From: Hydractinia symbiolongicarpus
Taxonomy: Eukaryota; Cnidaria; Hydrozoa; Anthoathecata; Hydractiniidae
NCBI RefSeq assembly: GCF_029227915.1
Contig: NC_079882.1
Location: 31,426,001 to 31,490,000 of the forward strand
DNA length: 64,000 nucleotides
Direction of reading: 5' to 3'
In this document: in pieces, positions 8,871 to 23,100 of the stretch
Layout of the letters: each line of letters begins with the position of its first letter
Position numbering within the stretch: position 1 is the first letter of the stretch
Translations under genes and position numbers: made by a program
The notes under the pieces: generated by a model
The model's database searches: none
What the model saw: the letters and a program-made list of their open reading frames with translations, nothing else
Told to the model about the DNA's origin: nothing

Positions 8871-11800
8871 GCGTCCAATCAAAAATGAAAACATTTTTGA
8901 ATACTACAAGTCTCATTCGTTCTAGTGGTACAGAAATAATTTAAAAAATCCTTCGGGAAATGAGTTTACTCCCGGGTTACTTTCTTTGTATACTTTTGAC
9001 TATACGGGCCGAGTCCGGGATTTAAGGGAAATCGCGGGTTTTCGTTTGCCGGAGATTAAACTCCTTTTATTCAGCGTCTCATTAAAAATGAAAACATTTT
9101 TGAAAACTACAAGTCTCATGCGTTTTAGTGGTGAAAAACTAATTTAAAAAATCGTTCGGGAAATGAGTTTACTCCCTGGGTACTTTTTTTTTATACTTTT
9201 GACCATACGGTCGTGTCCGGAATTTAGGGGAAATCGCGGGTTTTTGTTTGCCGGCGGTTAAACTTCTTTTATTCGGCGTCCAATCAAAAATGAAAACATT
9301 TTTGAATACTACAAGTCTCATTCGTTCTAGTGGTACAGAAATAAGTTAAAAAATCGTTCGGGAAATCAGTTTACTCCCTGGGTACTTTCTTTATATACAT
9401 TCGACTATACGGGCAAAGCCCAGGATTTACGGGAAATCGCGGGTTTTCGTTTGCCAGCGATTAAACTTCTTTTATTCAGCGTCTCATCAAAAATGAAAAC
9501 ATTTTTGAAAATTACAAGTCTCATACGTTTTACTGGTGAAAAAATAATTTAAAAAATCGTTCGGGAAATGAGTTTACTCCCTGGGTACCTTCTTTGTATA
9601 CTTTTGACTATACGGATCGTGGCCAGGATTTAGGGGAAATCGCGGGTTTTCCTTTGCCGGCGATTAAACTTCTTTTATGCAGCGTCTCATCAAAAATGAA
9701 AATTTTTTGAAAACTACAAGTCTCATGCGTTTTAGTGATGAAAAAAAAATTCAAAAAATCGTTCAGGAAATGAGTTTACTCCCTTGGTACTTTCTTTGTA
9801 TACATTTGACTATAGGGGCCGAGTCCGAGATTTACGGCAAATCGCGGGTTTTCGTTTGCCGGCTATTAAACTTCTTTTATTCAGCGTCTCATCAAAAATG
9901 AAAACATTTTTGAAAACTACAAGTCTCATACGTTTTACTGGTGAAAAAATAATTTAAAAATCGTTCGGGAGATGCGTTTACTCCCTGGGTACTTTCTTTG
10001 TATACTTTTGACTATACGGGCCGAGTCCGGGATTTACGGGAAATCGCGGGTTTTCAATTGCAGGCGATTAAACTCCTTTTATTCAGCGTCTCATCAAAAA
10101 TGAAAACATTTTTAAAAACTACAAGTCTCAAGCGTTTTAGTGGTGAAAAACTAATTTAAAAAATCGTTCGGGAAATGAGTTTACTCCCTGGGTACTTTCT
10201 TTTTATACTTTTGACCATACGGGTCGTGTCCGGAATTTAGGGGAAATCGCAGGTTTTTGTTTGCCGGCGGTTAAACTTCTTTTATTCGGCGTCCCATCAA
10301 AAATAAAAACATTTTTGAATACTACAAGTCTCATTCGTTCTAGTGGTACAGAAATAATTTAAAAAATCTTTCGGGAAATGAGATTACTCCCTGGGTACCT
10401 TCTTTGTATACTTTATACTATACGGGCCGAGTCCGGGATTTACGGGAAATCGCGGGTTTTCGTTCGCCGGCGATTAAACTTCTTTTATTCAGCTTCTCAT
10501 CAAAATGCAAACATTATTGAATACTACAAGTCGCATTCGTTCTAGTGGTGCAGAAATAATTTAAAAATCGTTCGGGAAATCAGTTTACTCCCTGGGTACT
10601 TTCTTTGTATACTTTTGACTATACGGGCCGAGTCCGGAATTTACGGAAATGGCAGGTTTTTGTTTGCCGGCGATTAAACTTCTTTTATTCAGCGTCTCAT
10701 CAAAAATGAAAACATTTTTGAAAACTACAAGTCTCATTCGTTTTATTGCTGAAAAAATAATTTAAAAATCGTTCGGGAAATGAGTTTACTCCCTGGGTAC
10801 TTTCTTTGTATACTTTTGACTATACGGGCCGAGTCCGGGATTTACGGGAAATCGCGGATTTTCGTTTGCCGGCGATTAAACTCCTTTTATTCAGAGTCTC
10901 ATCAAAAATGAAAACATTTTTGAAAACTACAAGTCTCATTCGTTTTATTGCTGAAAAATTAATTTAAAAATCGTTCGGGAAATGAGTTTACTCCCCAGGT
11001 ACTTTCTTTGTATACTTTTTACTATACGGGCCGAGTCCGGGATTTACGGAAATCGCGGGTTTTTGTTTCCCGGCGATTAAACTTCTTTTATTCAGCGTCT
11101 CATCAAAAATAAAAACATTTTTGAAAACTACAAGTCTCATTCGTTTTATTGCTGAAAAAATAATTTAAAAATCATTCGGGAAATGAGTTTACTCCCCAGG
11201 TACTTTCTTTGTATGCTTTTGACTATACGGGCCGAGTCCGGGATTTACGGGAAATCGCGGGTTTTCGTTTGCCAGCGATTAAACCCCTTTTATTCAGCGT
11301 CTCATCAAAAATGTAAACATTTTTGAAAACTACAAGTCTCACGCGTTTTAGTGGTGAAAAACTAATTTAAAAAATCGTTCGGGAAATGAGTTTACTCCCT
11401 GGGTACTTTCTTTGTATACTTTTGACTATACGGGCCGAGTCCGGGATTTACGGGAAATCGCGGGTTTTCGTTTGCTGGCCATTAAACTTCTTTTATTCAG
11501 CGTCTCATCAAAAATGAAAACATTTTTGAAAACTACAAGTCTCATTCGTTTTATTGCTGAAAAATTAATTTAAAAATCGTTCGGGAAATGAGTTTACTCC
11601 CCAGGTACTTTCTTTGTATGCTTTTGGCTATACGGGCCGAGTCCGGGATTTACGGGAAATCGCGGGTTTTCGTTTGCCGGCGATTAAACTCCTTTTATTC
11701 AGAGTCTCATCAAAAATGAAAACATTTTTGAAAACTACAAGTGTCACGCGTTTTAAAGGTGAATAACTAATTTAAAAAATCGTTCAGGAAATGAGTTTAC

Positions 11801-11949
11801 TCCCTGGGTACTTTCTTTGTATACTTTTGACTATACGGGCCGAGTCCGGGATTTACGGGAAATCGCGGGTTTTCGTTTGCCGGCGATTAAACTTCTTTTA
11901 TTCAGCCTCTCATCAAAAATGAAAACATTTTTGAAAACTACAAGTCTCA
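8871..11949 (+). repeat. Weakly ordered monomers (B, C, G, H, F types; early K-like unit)
   Basis: No long exact-offset block was found. A dimer duplication is visible: GCGTCCAATC at 8871 recurs at 9276 (405 bp). A K-like unit lies near 9730-9880 (AAAATTCAAAA, CAGGAAATGAG), far from the other K units at 46-64 kb. H-type units (CCCCAGGTAC) recur near 10990, 11190 and 11600, alternating with F types. Units with ATGCAAACATTATTG (near 10507) have a broken dyad. No gene is seen. Confidence 0.7.
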
Positions 11950-13190
11950 TGCGTTTTATTGCTGAAAAAATAATTTAAAAAATCGTTCGGGAAATGAGTT
12001 TACTCTCTAGGTACTTTCTTTGTATACTTTTGACTATACGGGCCGAGTCCGGGATTTACGGGAAATAGCGGGTTTTCGTTTGCCGGCGATTAAACTTCTT
12101 CTATTCAGCGTCTCATCAAAAATGGGAACATTTTTGAAAACTACAAGTCTCATGCGTTTTACTGGTGAAAAAATAATTTAAAAAATCGTTCGGGAAATGA
12201 GTTTACTCCCTGGGTACTTTCTTTGTATACTTTTGACTATACGGGCCGAGTCCGGGATTTACGGGAAATCGCGGGTTTTTGTTTGCGGGCAATTAAACTT
12301 CTTCTATTCAGTCTCTCATCAAAAATGAAAACATTTTTGAAAACTACAAGTCTTATGCGTTTTATTGCTGAAAAAATAATTTAAAATTCGTTCGGGAATT
12401 GAGTTTACTACCTAGGTACTTTCTTTGTGTACTTTTGACTATACGGGCCGAGTCCGGGATTTACGGGAAATCGCGGGTTTTCGTTTGCCGGCGATTAAAC
12501 TCCTTTTATTCAGCGTCTCATCAAAAATGAAAACATTTTTGAAAACTACAAGTCTCATACGTTTTATTGCTGAAAAAATAATTTAAAAAATCGTTCGGGA
12601 AATGAGTTTACTCTCTAGGTGCTTTCTTTGTATACTTTTGACTATACAGGCCGAGTCCGGAATTTACGGGAAATCGCGGGTTTTCGTTTGCCAGCGATTA
12701 AACTTCTTCTATTCAGCGTCTCATCAAAATCGGGAACATTTTTGAAAACTACAAGTCTCATGCGTTTTACTGGTGAAAAAATAATTTAAAAAATCGTTCG
12801 GGAAATGAGTTTACTCCCTGGGTACTTTCTTTGTATACTCTTGACTATACGGGCCGAGTCCGTGATTTACGGGAAATCGCGGGTTTTCGTTTGCCGGCAA
12901 TTAAACTTCTTCTATTCAGCCTCTCATCAAAAATGAAAACATTTTTGAAAACTACAAGTCTTATGCGTTTTATTGCTGAAAAAATAATTTAAAATTCGTT
13001 CGGAAATGAGTTTACTACCTAGGTACTTTCTTTGTGTACTTTTGACTATACGGGCCGAGTCCGGGATTTACGGGAAATCGCGGGTTTTCGTTTGCCGGCG
13101 ATTAAACTTCTTTTATTCAGCGTCTCATCAAAAATGAAAACATTTTTGAAAACTACAAGTCTCATGCGTTTTATTGCTGAAAAAATAATT
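11950..13190 (+). repeat. E-A-D trimer repeated twice (~609 bp period)
   Basis: The order reads E (ACTCTCTAGG with GGGAACATTT), A, D (ACTACCTAGG) and then E, A, D again. The GGGAAC variants near 12123 and 12732 are about 608 bp apart. The same trimer order reappears around 17.7-18.3, 23.4-23.9, 27.4-28.4 and 30.8-33 kb. Confidence 0.75.
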
Positions 13191-15020
13191 TAAAAAATCG
13201 TTTGGGAAATGAGTTTACTCCCTGGGTACTTTCTTTGTATACTTTTGACTATACGGGCCGAGTCCGGGATTTACAGGAAATCGCGGGTTTTCGTTTGCCG
13301 GCAATTAAACTTCTTCTATTCAGCCTCTCATCAAAAATGAAAACATTTTTGAAAACTACAAGTCTTATGCGTTTTATTGCTGAAAAAATAATTTAAAAAA
13401 TCGTTCGGGAAATGAGTTTACTCCCTGGGTACTTTCTTTTTATACGTTTGACCATACGGGTCGTGTCCGGAATTTAGAGGAAATCGCAGGTTTTTGTTTG
13501 CCGGCGGTTAAACGTCTTTTATTCGGCGTCCCATCAAAAATGAAAACATTTTTGAATACTACAAGTCTCATTCGTTGTAGTGGTACAGAAATAATTTAAA
13601 AAATCGTTCGGGAAATCAGTTTACTTTCTGGGTACTTTCTTTATATACATTCGACTATACGGGCAAAGCCCGGGATTTACGGGAAATCGCGGGTTTTTGT
13701 TTGCCAGCGATTAAACTTCTTTTATTCAGCCTCTCATCAAAAATGAAAACATTTTTGAAAACTACAAGTCTCATGCGTTTTATTGCTGAAAAAATAATTT
13801 AAAAAATCGTTCGGGAAATGAGTTTACTCCCTGGGTACTTTCTTTGTATACTTTTGACTATACGGGCCGAGTCTGGGATTTACGGGAAATCGCGGGTTTT
13901 CGTTTGCCGGCAATTAAACTTCTTCTATTCAGCCTCTCATCAAAAATGAAAACATTTTTGAAAACTACAAGTCTTATGCGTTTTATTGCTGAAAAAATAA
14001 TTTAAAAAATCGTTCGGGAAATGAGTTTACTCCCTGGGTACTTTCTTTTTATACTTTTGACCATACGGGTCGTGTCCGGAATTTAGAGGAAATTGCAGGT
14101 TTTTGTTTGCCGGCGGTTAAACGTCTTTTATTCGGCGTCCCATTAAAAATGAAAACATTTTTGAATACTACAAGACCCATTCGTTGTAGTGGTACAGAAA
14201 TAATATAAAAAATCGTTCGGGAAATCAGTTTACTTCCTGGGTACTTTCTTTATATACATTCGACTATACGGGCAAAGCCCGGGATTTACGGGAAATCGCG
14301 GGTTTTTGTTTGCCAGCGATTAAACTTCTTTTATTTAGCGTCTCATCAAAAATGAAAACATTTTTGAAAATTACAAGTCTCATGGGTTTTAGTGGTGAAA
14401 AAATAATTTAAAAAATCGTTCGGGAAATGAGTTTACTCCCTGGGTACCTTCTTTGTATACTTTCGACTATACGGATCGTGGCCAGGATTTAGGGGATATC
14501 GCGGGTTTTCGTTTGCCGGCAATTAAACTTCTTTTATTCAGCGTCTCATCAAAAATGAAAATTTTTTTGAAAACTACAAGTCTCATGCGTTTTAGTGTTG
14601 AAAAAATAATTTAAAAATCGTTCGGGAAATGAGTTTACTCCCCAGGTACTTTCTTTTTATGCTTTTGACTATACGGGCCGAGGCAAGGGTTTACGGGAAA
14701 TCGCGGGTTTTCGTTTGCCGGCGATTAAACTCCTTTTATTCAGCGTCTCATCAAAAATGAAAACATTTTTGAAAACTACAAGTCTCACGCGTTTTAGTGG
14801 TGAAAAACTAATTTAAAAAATCGTTCGCGAAATGAGTTTACTCCCTGTGTACTTTCTTTGTATACTTTTGAATGTACGGGCCGAGTCCGGGATCTACGGG
14901 AAATCGCGGGTTTTTGTTTGCCGGCAATTAAACTTCTTTTATTCAGCGTCTCATCAAAAATGAAAACATTTTTGAAAACTACAAGTCACATGCGTTTTAG
15001 TGCTGAAAAAATAATTTAAA
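13191..15020 (+). repeat. 9-monomer unit P, copy 1 (1826 bp)
   Basis: Landmarks repeat at a constant offset of 1826 bp: GGGCAAAGCC at 13661 and 15487, and again at 14270 and 16096; AGGCAAGGGT at 14681 and 16507. The order is A-B-C-A-B-C-G-H-I, so the unit contains an A-B-C trimer twice. Copy-specific changes include CTACAAGACCCATTCG near 14170. Confidence 0.85.
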
Positions 15021-16846
15021 AAATCGTTCGGGAAATGAGATTACTCCCTGGGTACTTTCTTTGTATACTTTTGACTATACGGGCCGAGTCCGGGATTTAC
15101 GGGAAATCGCGGGTTTTCGTTTGCCGGCAATTAAACTTCTTCTATTCAGCGTCTCATCAAAAATGAAAACATTTTTGAAAACTACAAGTCTTATGCGTTT
15201 TATTGCTGAAAAAATAATTTAAAAAATCGTTCGGGAAATGAGTTTACTCCCTGGGTATTTTCTTTTTATACTTTTGACAATACGGGTCGTGTCCGGAATT
15301 TAGAGGAAATCGCAGGTTTTTGTTTGCCGGCGGTTAAACGTCTTTTATTCGGCGTCCCATCAAAAATGAAAACATTTTTGAATACTACAAGTCTCATTCG
15401 TTGTAGTGGTACAGAAATAATTTAAAAAATCGTTCGGGAAATCAGTTTACTTCCTGGGTACTTTCTTTATATACATTCGACTATACGGGCAAAGCCCGGG
15501 ATTTACGGGAAATCGCGGGTTTTTGTTTGCCAGCGATTAAACTTCTTTTATTCAGCCTCTCATCAAAAATGAAAACATTTTTGAAAACTACAAGTCTCAT
15601 GCGTTTTATTGCTGAAAAAATAATTTAAAAAATCGTTCGGGAAATGAGTTTACTCCCTGGGTACTTTCTTTGTATACTTTTGACTATACGGGCCGAGTCT
15701 GGGATTTACGGGAAATCGCGGGTTTTCGTTTGCCGGCAATTAAACTTCTTCTATTCAGCCTCTCATCAAAAATGAAAACATTTTTGAAAACTACAAGTCT
15801 TATGCGTTTTATTGCTGAAAAAATAATTTAAAAAATCGTTCGGGAAATGAGTTTACTCCCTGGGTACTTTCTTTTTATACTTTTGACCATACGGGTCGTG
15901 TCCGGAATTTAGAGGAAATTGCAGGTTTTTGTTTGCCGGCGGTTAAACGTCTTTTATTCGGCGTCCCATCAAAAATGAAAACATTTTTGAATACTACAAG
16001 TCTCATTCGTTGTAGTGGTACAGAAATAATTTAAAAAATCGTTCGGGAAATCAGTTTACTTCCTGGGTACTTTCTTTATATACATTCGACTATACGGGCA
16101 AAGCCCGGGATTTACGGGAAATCGCGGGTTTTTGTTTGCCAGCGATTAAACTTCTTTTATTTAGCGTCTCATCAAAAATGAAAACATTTTTGAAAATTAC
16201 AAGTCTCATGGGTTTTAGTGGTGAAAAAATAATTTAAAAAATCGTTCGGGAAATGAGTTTACTCCCTGGGTACCTTCTTTGTATACTTTCGACTATACGG
16301 ATCGTGGCCAGGATTTAGGGGATATCGCGGGTTTTCGTTTGCCGGCAATTAAACTTCTTTTATTCAGCGTGTCATCAAAAATGAAAATTTTTTTGAAAAC
16401 TACAAGTCTCATGCGTTTTAGTGTTGAAAAAATAATTTAAAAATCGTTCGGGAAATGAGTTTACTCCCCAGGTACTTTCTTTTTATGCTTTTGACTATAC
16501 GGGCCGAGGCAAGGGTTTACGGGAAATCGCGGGTTTTCGTTTGCCGGCGATTAAACTCCTTTTATTCAGCGTCTCATCAAAAATGAAAACATTTTTGAAA
16601 ACTACAAGTCTCACGCGTTTTAGTGGTGAAAAACTAATTTAAAAAATCGTTCGCGAAATGAGTTTACTCCCTGTGTACTTTCTTTGTATACTTTTGAATG
16701 TACGGGCCGAGTCCGGGATCTACGGGAAATCGCGGGTTTTCGTTTGCCGGCAATTAAACTTCTTTTATTCAGCGTCTCATCAAAAATGAAAACATTTTTG
16801 AAAACTACAAGTCACATGCGTTTTAGTGCTGAAAAAATAATTTAAA
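15021..16846 (+). repeat. 9-monomer unit P, copy 2
   Basis: Second copy of 13191-15020. Similarity continues past the end into about 16940 and is then lost at GCGATTAAACTCC versus GCAATTAAACTTC. Confidence 0.85.
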
Positions 16847-18240
16847 AAATCGTTCGGGAAATGAGATTACTCCCTGGGTACTTTCTTTGTATAATTTTGA
16901 CTATACGGGCCGAGTCCGGGATTTACGGGAAATCGCGGGTTTTCGTTTGCCGGCGATTAAACTCCTTTTATTCAGCGTCTCATCAAAAATGAAAACATTT
17001 TTGAAAACTACAAGTCTCATGCGTTTTAGTGGTGAAAAACTAATTTAAAAAATCGTTCGGGAAATGAGTTTACTCCCTGGGTACTTTCTTTTTATACTTT
17101 TGACCATACGGGTCGTGTCCGGAATTTAGGGGAAATCGCAGGTTTTTGTTTGCCGGCGGTTAAACTTCTTTTATTTGGCGTCCCATCAAAAATGAAAACA
17201 TTTTTGAATACTACAAGTCTCATTCGTTCTAGTGGTACAGAAATAATTTAAAAAATCGTTCCGGAAATCGGTTTACTCCCTGGGTACTTTCTTTATATAA
17301 ATTCGACTATACGGGCAAAGCCCGGGATTTACGGGAAATCGCGGGTTTTTGTTTGCCAGCGATTAAACTTCTTTTATTCAGCGTCTCATCAAAAATAAGA
17401 ACATTTTTAAAAATTACAAGTCTCATGGGTTTTAGTGGTGAAAAAATAATTTAAAAAATCGTTCGGGAAATGAGTTTACTCCCTGGGTACCTTCTTTGTA
17501 TACTTTTGACTATACGGATCGTGGCTAGGATTTAGGGGATATCGCGGGTTTTCGTTTGCCGGCGATTAAACTTCTTTTATTCAGCGTCTCATCAAAAATG
17601 AAAATTTTTTTGAAAACTACAAGTCTCACGCGTTTTAGTGTTGAAAAACTAATTTAAAAAATTGTTCGGGAAATGAGTTTACTCCCTGGGTACTTTCTTT
17701 GTATACTTTTGACTATACGGGCCGAGTCCGGGATTTACGGGAAATCGCGGGTTTTCTTTTGCCGGCAATTAAACTTCTTCTATTCAGCCTCTCATCAAAA
17801 ATGAAAACATTTTTGAAAACTACAAGTCTTATGCGTTTTATTGCTGAAAAAAAAATTTAAAATTCGTTCGGGAAATGAGTTTACTACCTACGTACTTTCT
17901 TTGTGTACTTTTGACTATACGGGCCGAGTCCGGGATTTACGGGAAATCGCAGGTTTTCGTTTGCCGGCGATTAAACTCCTTTTATTCAGCGTCTCATCAA
18001 AAATGAAAACATTTTTGAAAACTACAAGTCTCATACGTTTTATTGCTGAAAAAATAATTTAAAAAATCCTTCGGGAAATGAGTTTACTCTCTAGGTACTT
18101 TCTTTGTATACTTTTGACTATACAGGCCGAGTCCGGGATTTACGGGAAATCGCGGGTTTTCGTTTGCCAGCGATTAAACTTCTTCTATTCAGCGTCTCAT
18201 CAAAAATGGGAACATTTTTAAAAAATACAAGTCTCATGCG
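15080..18240 (+). repeat. Long HOR block, copy 1 (partial)
   Basis: Aligns to 20758-23918 at a constant offset of 5678 bp, shown by the landmark pairs 15487/21165, 16096/21774, 16507/22185 and 17661/23339. It ends with the A-D-E series (TTTGTGTAC, then ACTCTCTAGG). It overlaps the second P unit, so the P unit is nested in the long block. Confidence 0.8.
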
Positions 18241-20160
18241 TTTTACTGGTGAAAAAATAATTTAAAAAATCGTTCGGGAAATGAGTTTACTCCCTGGGTA
18301 CTGTCTTTGTATACTTTTGACTATACGGGCCGAGTCCGTGATTTACGGGAAATCGCGGGTTTTCGTTTGCCGGCAATTGAACTTCTTCTATTCAGCCTCT
18401 CATCAAAAATGAAAACATTTTTGAAAACTACAAGTCTCATACGTTTTAGTGGTGAAAATCTAATTTAAAAAATCGTTCGGGAAATGAGTTTACACCCTGG
18501 GTACTTTCTTTTTATACTTTTGACCATACGGGTTGTGTCCGGAATTTAGAGGAAATCGCAGGTTTTTGTTTGCCGGCGGTTAAACGTCTTTTATTCGGCG
18601 TCCCATCAAAAATGAAAACATTTTTGAATACTACAAGTCTCATTCGTTGTAGTGGTACAGAAGAAATTTAAAAAATCGTTCGGGAAATCAGTTTACTCCC
18701 TGGGTACTTTTTTTATATACATTCGACTATACGGGCAAAGCCCGGGATTTACGGGAAATCGCGGGTTTTTGTTTGCCAGCGATTAAACTTCTTTTATTCA
18801 GCGTCTCATCAAAAATGAAAACATTTTTGAAAACTACAAGTCTCATACGTTTTATTGCTGAAAAAATAATTTAAAAAATCGTTCGGGAAATGAGTTTACT
18901 CTCTAGGTACTTTCTTTGTATACTTTTGACTATACAGGCCGAGTCCGGGATTTACGGGAAATCGCGGGTTTTCGTTTGCCAGCGATTAAACTTCTTCTAT
19001 TCAGCGTCTCATCAAAAATGGGAACATTTTTGAAAACTACAAGTCTCATGCGTTTTACTGGTGAAAAAATAATTTAAAAAATCGTTCGGGAAATGAGTTT
19101 ACTCCCTGGGTACTTTCTTTGTATACTTTTGACTATACGGGCCGAGTCTGTGATTTACGGAAATCGCGGGTTTTCGTTTGCCGGCAATTAAACTTCTTCT
19201 ATTCAGCCTCTCATCAAAAATGAAAACATTTTTGAAAACTACAAGTCTTATGCGTTTTATTGCTGAAAAAATAATTAAAAATTCGTTCGGAAATGAGTTT
19301 ACTACCTAGGTACTTTCTTTGTGTACTTTTGACTATACGGGCCGAGTCCGGGATTTACGGGAAATCGCGGGTTTTCGTTTGCCGGCGATTAAACTCCTTT
19401 TATTCAGCGTCTCATCAAAAATGAGAACATTTTTGAAAACTACAAGTCTCATACGTTTTAGTGGTGAAAATCTAATTTAAAAAATCGTTCGGGAAATGAG
19501 TTTACACCCTGGGTACTTTCTTTTTATACTTTTGACCATACGGGTTGTGTCCGGAATTTAGAGGAAATCGCAGGTTTTTGTTTGCCGGCGGTTAAACGTC
19601 TTTTATTCGGCGTCCCATCAAAAATGAAAACATTTTTGAATACTACAAGTCTCATTCGTTGTAGTGGTACAGAAATAATTTAAAAAATCGTTCGGGAAAT
19701 CAGTTTACTCCCTGGGTACTTTCTTTATATACATTCGACTATACGGGCAAAGCCCGGGATTTACGGGAAATCGCGGGTTTTTGTTTGCCAGCGATTAAAC
19801 TTCTTTTATTCAGCGTCTCATCAAAAATGAAATTTTTTTTGAAAACTACAAGTCTCATGCGTTTTAGTGTTGAAAAAATAATTTAAAAATCGTTCGGGAA
19901 TTGAGTTTACTCCCCAGGTACTTTCTTTGTATGCTTTTGACTATACGGACCGACGCAAGGGTTTACGGGAAATCGCGGGTTTTCGTTTGCCGGCGATTAA
20001 ACTTCTTTTATTCAGCGTCTCATCAAATATGAAAACATTTTTAAAAACTACAAGTCTCATTCGTTTTATTGCTGAAAAAATAATTTAAAAATCGTTCGGG
20101 AAATGAGTTTACTCCCCAGGTACTTTCTTTGTATGCTTTTGACTATACGGGCCGAGTCCG
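18241..20160 (+). repeat. Mixed A, B-C-E-A-D-B-C, H stretch (5-monomer internal period)
   Basis: GGGCAAAGCC recurs at 18733 and 19745 (1012 bp, about 5 monomers). The A-D-B trio (GTCTGTGATT, ACTACCTAGG, ACACCCTGGG) appears again at about 19090-19660, as at 1-560. A diverged H unit (GACGCAAGGG) lies near 19952. No gene is seen. Confidence 0.7.
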
Positions 20161-23100
20161 GGATTTACGGTAAATCGCGGGTTTTCGTTTGCCGGCGATT
20201 AAACTTCTTTTATTCAGCCTCTCATCAAAAATTAAAACATTTTTGAAAACTACAAGTCTCATGCGTTTTATTGCTGAAAAAATAATTTAAAAAATCGTTC
20301 GGGAAATGAGTTTACTCCCTGGGTACTTTCTTTGTATACTTTTGACTATACGGGCCGAGTCCGGGATTTACGGGAAATCGCGGGTTTTCGTTTGCCGGCA
20401 ATTAAACTTCTTCTATTCAGCCTCTCATCAAAAATGAAAACATTTTTGAAAACTACAAGTCTTATGCGTTTTATTGCTGAAAAAATAATTTAAAAAATCG
20501 TTCAGGAAATGAGTTTACTCCCTGGGTACTTTTGTTTTTATACTTTTGACCATACGGGTCGTGTCCGGAATTTAGAGGAAATCGCAGGTTTTTGTTTGCC
20601 GGCGGTTAAACGTCTTTTCTTCGGCGTCCCATCAAAAATGAAAACATTTTTGAATACTACAAGTCTCGTTCGTTGTAGTGGTACAGAAATAATTTAAAAA
20701 ATCGTTCGGGAAATCAGTTTACTTCCTGGGTACTTTCTTTATATACTTTTGACTATACGGGCCGAGTCCGGGATTTACGGGAAATCGCGGGTTTTCGTTT
20801 GCCGGCAATTAAACTTCTTCTATTCAGCCTCTCATCAAAAATGAAAACATTTTTGAAAACTACAAGTCTTATGCGTTTTATTGCTGAAAAAATAATTTAA
20901 AAAATCGTTCGGGAAATGAGTTTACTCCCTGGGTACTTTCTTTTTATACTTTTGACCATACGGGTCGTGTCCGGAATTTAGAGGAAATTGCAGGTTTTTG
21001 TTTGCTGGCGGTTAAACGTCTTTTATTCGGCGTCCCATCAAAAATGAAAACATTTTTGAATACTACAAGTCTCATTCGTTGTAGTGGTACAGAAATAATT
21101 TAAAAAATCGTTCGGGAAATCAGTTTACTTCCTGGGTACTTTCTTTATATACATTCGACTATACGGGCAAAGCCCGGGATTTACGGGAAATCACGGGTTT
21201 TTGTTTGCCAGCGATTAAACTTCTTTTATTCAGCCTCTCATCAAAAATGAAAACATTTTTGAAAACTACAAGTCTCATGCGTTTTATTGCTGAAAAAATA
21301 ATTTAAAAAATCGTTCGGGAAATGAGTTTACTCCCTGGGTACTTTCTTTGTATACTTTTGACTATACGGGCCGAGTCCGGGATTTACGGGAAATCGCGGG
21401 TTTTCGTTTGCCGGCAATTAAACTTCTTCTATTCAGCCTCTCATCAAAAATGAAAACATTTTTGAAAACTACAAGTCTTATGCGTTTTATTGCTGAAAAA
21501 ATAATTTAAAAAATCGTTCGGGAAATGAGTTTACTCCCTGGGTACTTTCTTTTTATACTTTTGACCATACGGGTCGTGTCCGGAATTTAGAGGAAATTGC
21601 AGGTTTTTGTTTGCTGGCGGTTAAACGTCTTTTATTCGGCGTCCCATCAAAAATGAAAACATTTTTGAATACTACAAGTCTCATTCGTTGTAGTGGTACA
21701 GAAATAATTTAAAAAATCGTTCGGGAAATCAGTTTACTTCCTGGGTACTTTCTTTATATACATTCGACTATACGGGCAAAGCCCGGGATTTACGGGAAAT
21801 CACGGGTTTTTGTTTGCCAGCGATTAAACTTCTTTTATTTAGCGTCTCATCAAAAATGAAAACATTTTTGAAAATTACAAGTCTCATGGGTTTTAGTGGT
21901 GAAAAAGTAATTTAAAAAATCGTTCGGGAAATGAGTTTACTCCCTGGGTACCTTCTTTGTATACTTTCGACTATACGGATCGTGGCCAGGATTTAGGGGA
22001 TATCGCGGGTTTTCGTTTGCCGGCAATTAAACTTCTTTTATTCAGCGTCTCATCAAAAATGAAAATTTTTTTGAAAACTACAAGTCTCATGCGTTTTAGT
22101 GTTGAAAAAATAATTTAAAAATCGTTCGGGAAATGAGTTTACTCCCCAGGTACTTTCTTTATATGCTTTTGACTATACGGGCCGAGGCAAGGGTTTACGG
22201 GAAATCGCGGGTTTTCGTTTGCCGGCGATTAAACTCCTTTTATTCAGCGTCTCATCAAAAATGAAAACATTTTTGAAAACTACAAGTCTCACGCGTTTTA
22301 GTGGTGAAAAACTAATTTAAAAAATCGTTCGCGAAATGAGATTACTCCCTGGGTACTTTCTTTGTATACTTTTGAATGTACGGGCCGAGTCCGGGATCTA
22401 CGGGAAATCGCGGGTTTTCGTTTGCCGGCAATTAAACTTCTTTTATTCAGCGTCTCATCAAAAATGAAAACATTTTTGAAAACTACAAGTCACATGCGTT
22501 TTAGTGCTGAAAAAATAATTTAAAAAATCGTTCGGGAAATGAGATTACTCCCTGGGTACTTTCTTTGTATACTTTTGACTATACGGGCCGAGTCCGGGAT
22601 TTACGGGAAATCGCGGGTTTTCGTTTGCCGGCGATTAAACTCCTTTTATTCAGCATCTCATCAAAAATGAAAACATTTTTGAAAACTACAAGTCTCATGC
22701 GTTTTAGTGGTGAAAAACTAATTTAAAAAATCGTTCGGGAAATGAGTTTACTCCCTGGGTACTTTCTTTTTATACTTTTGACCATACGGGTCGTGTCCGG
22801 AATTTAGGGGAAATCGCAGGTTTTTGTTTGCCGGCGGTTAAACTTCTTTTATTCGGCGTCCCATCAAAAATGAAAACATTTTTGAATACTACAAGTCTCA
22901 TTCGTTCTAGTGGTACAGAAATAATTTAAAAAATCGTTCCAGAAATCGGTTTACTCCCTGGGTACTTTCTTTATATAAATTCGACTATACGGGCAAAGCC
23001 CGGGATTTACGGGAAATCGCGGGTTTTCGTTTGCCAGCGATTAAACTTCTTTTATTCAGCGTCTCATCAAAAATAAAAACATTTTTAAAAATTACAAGTC

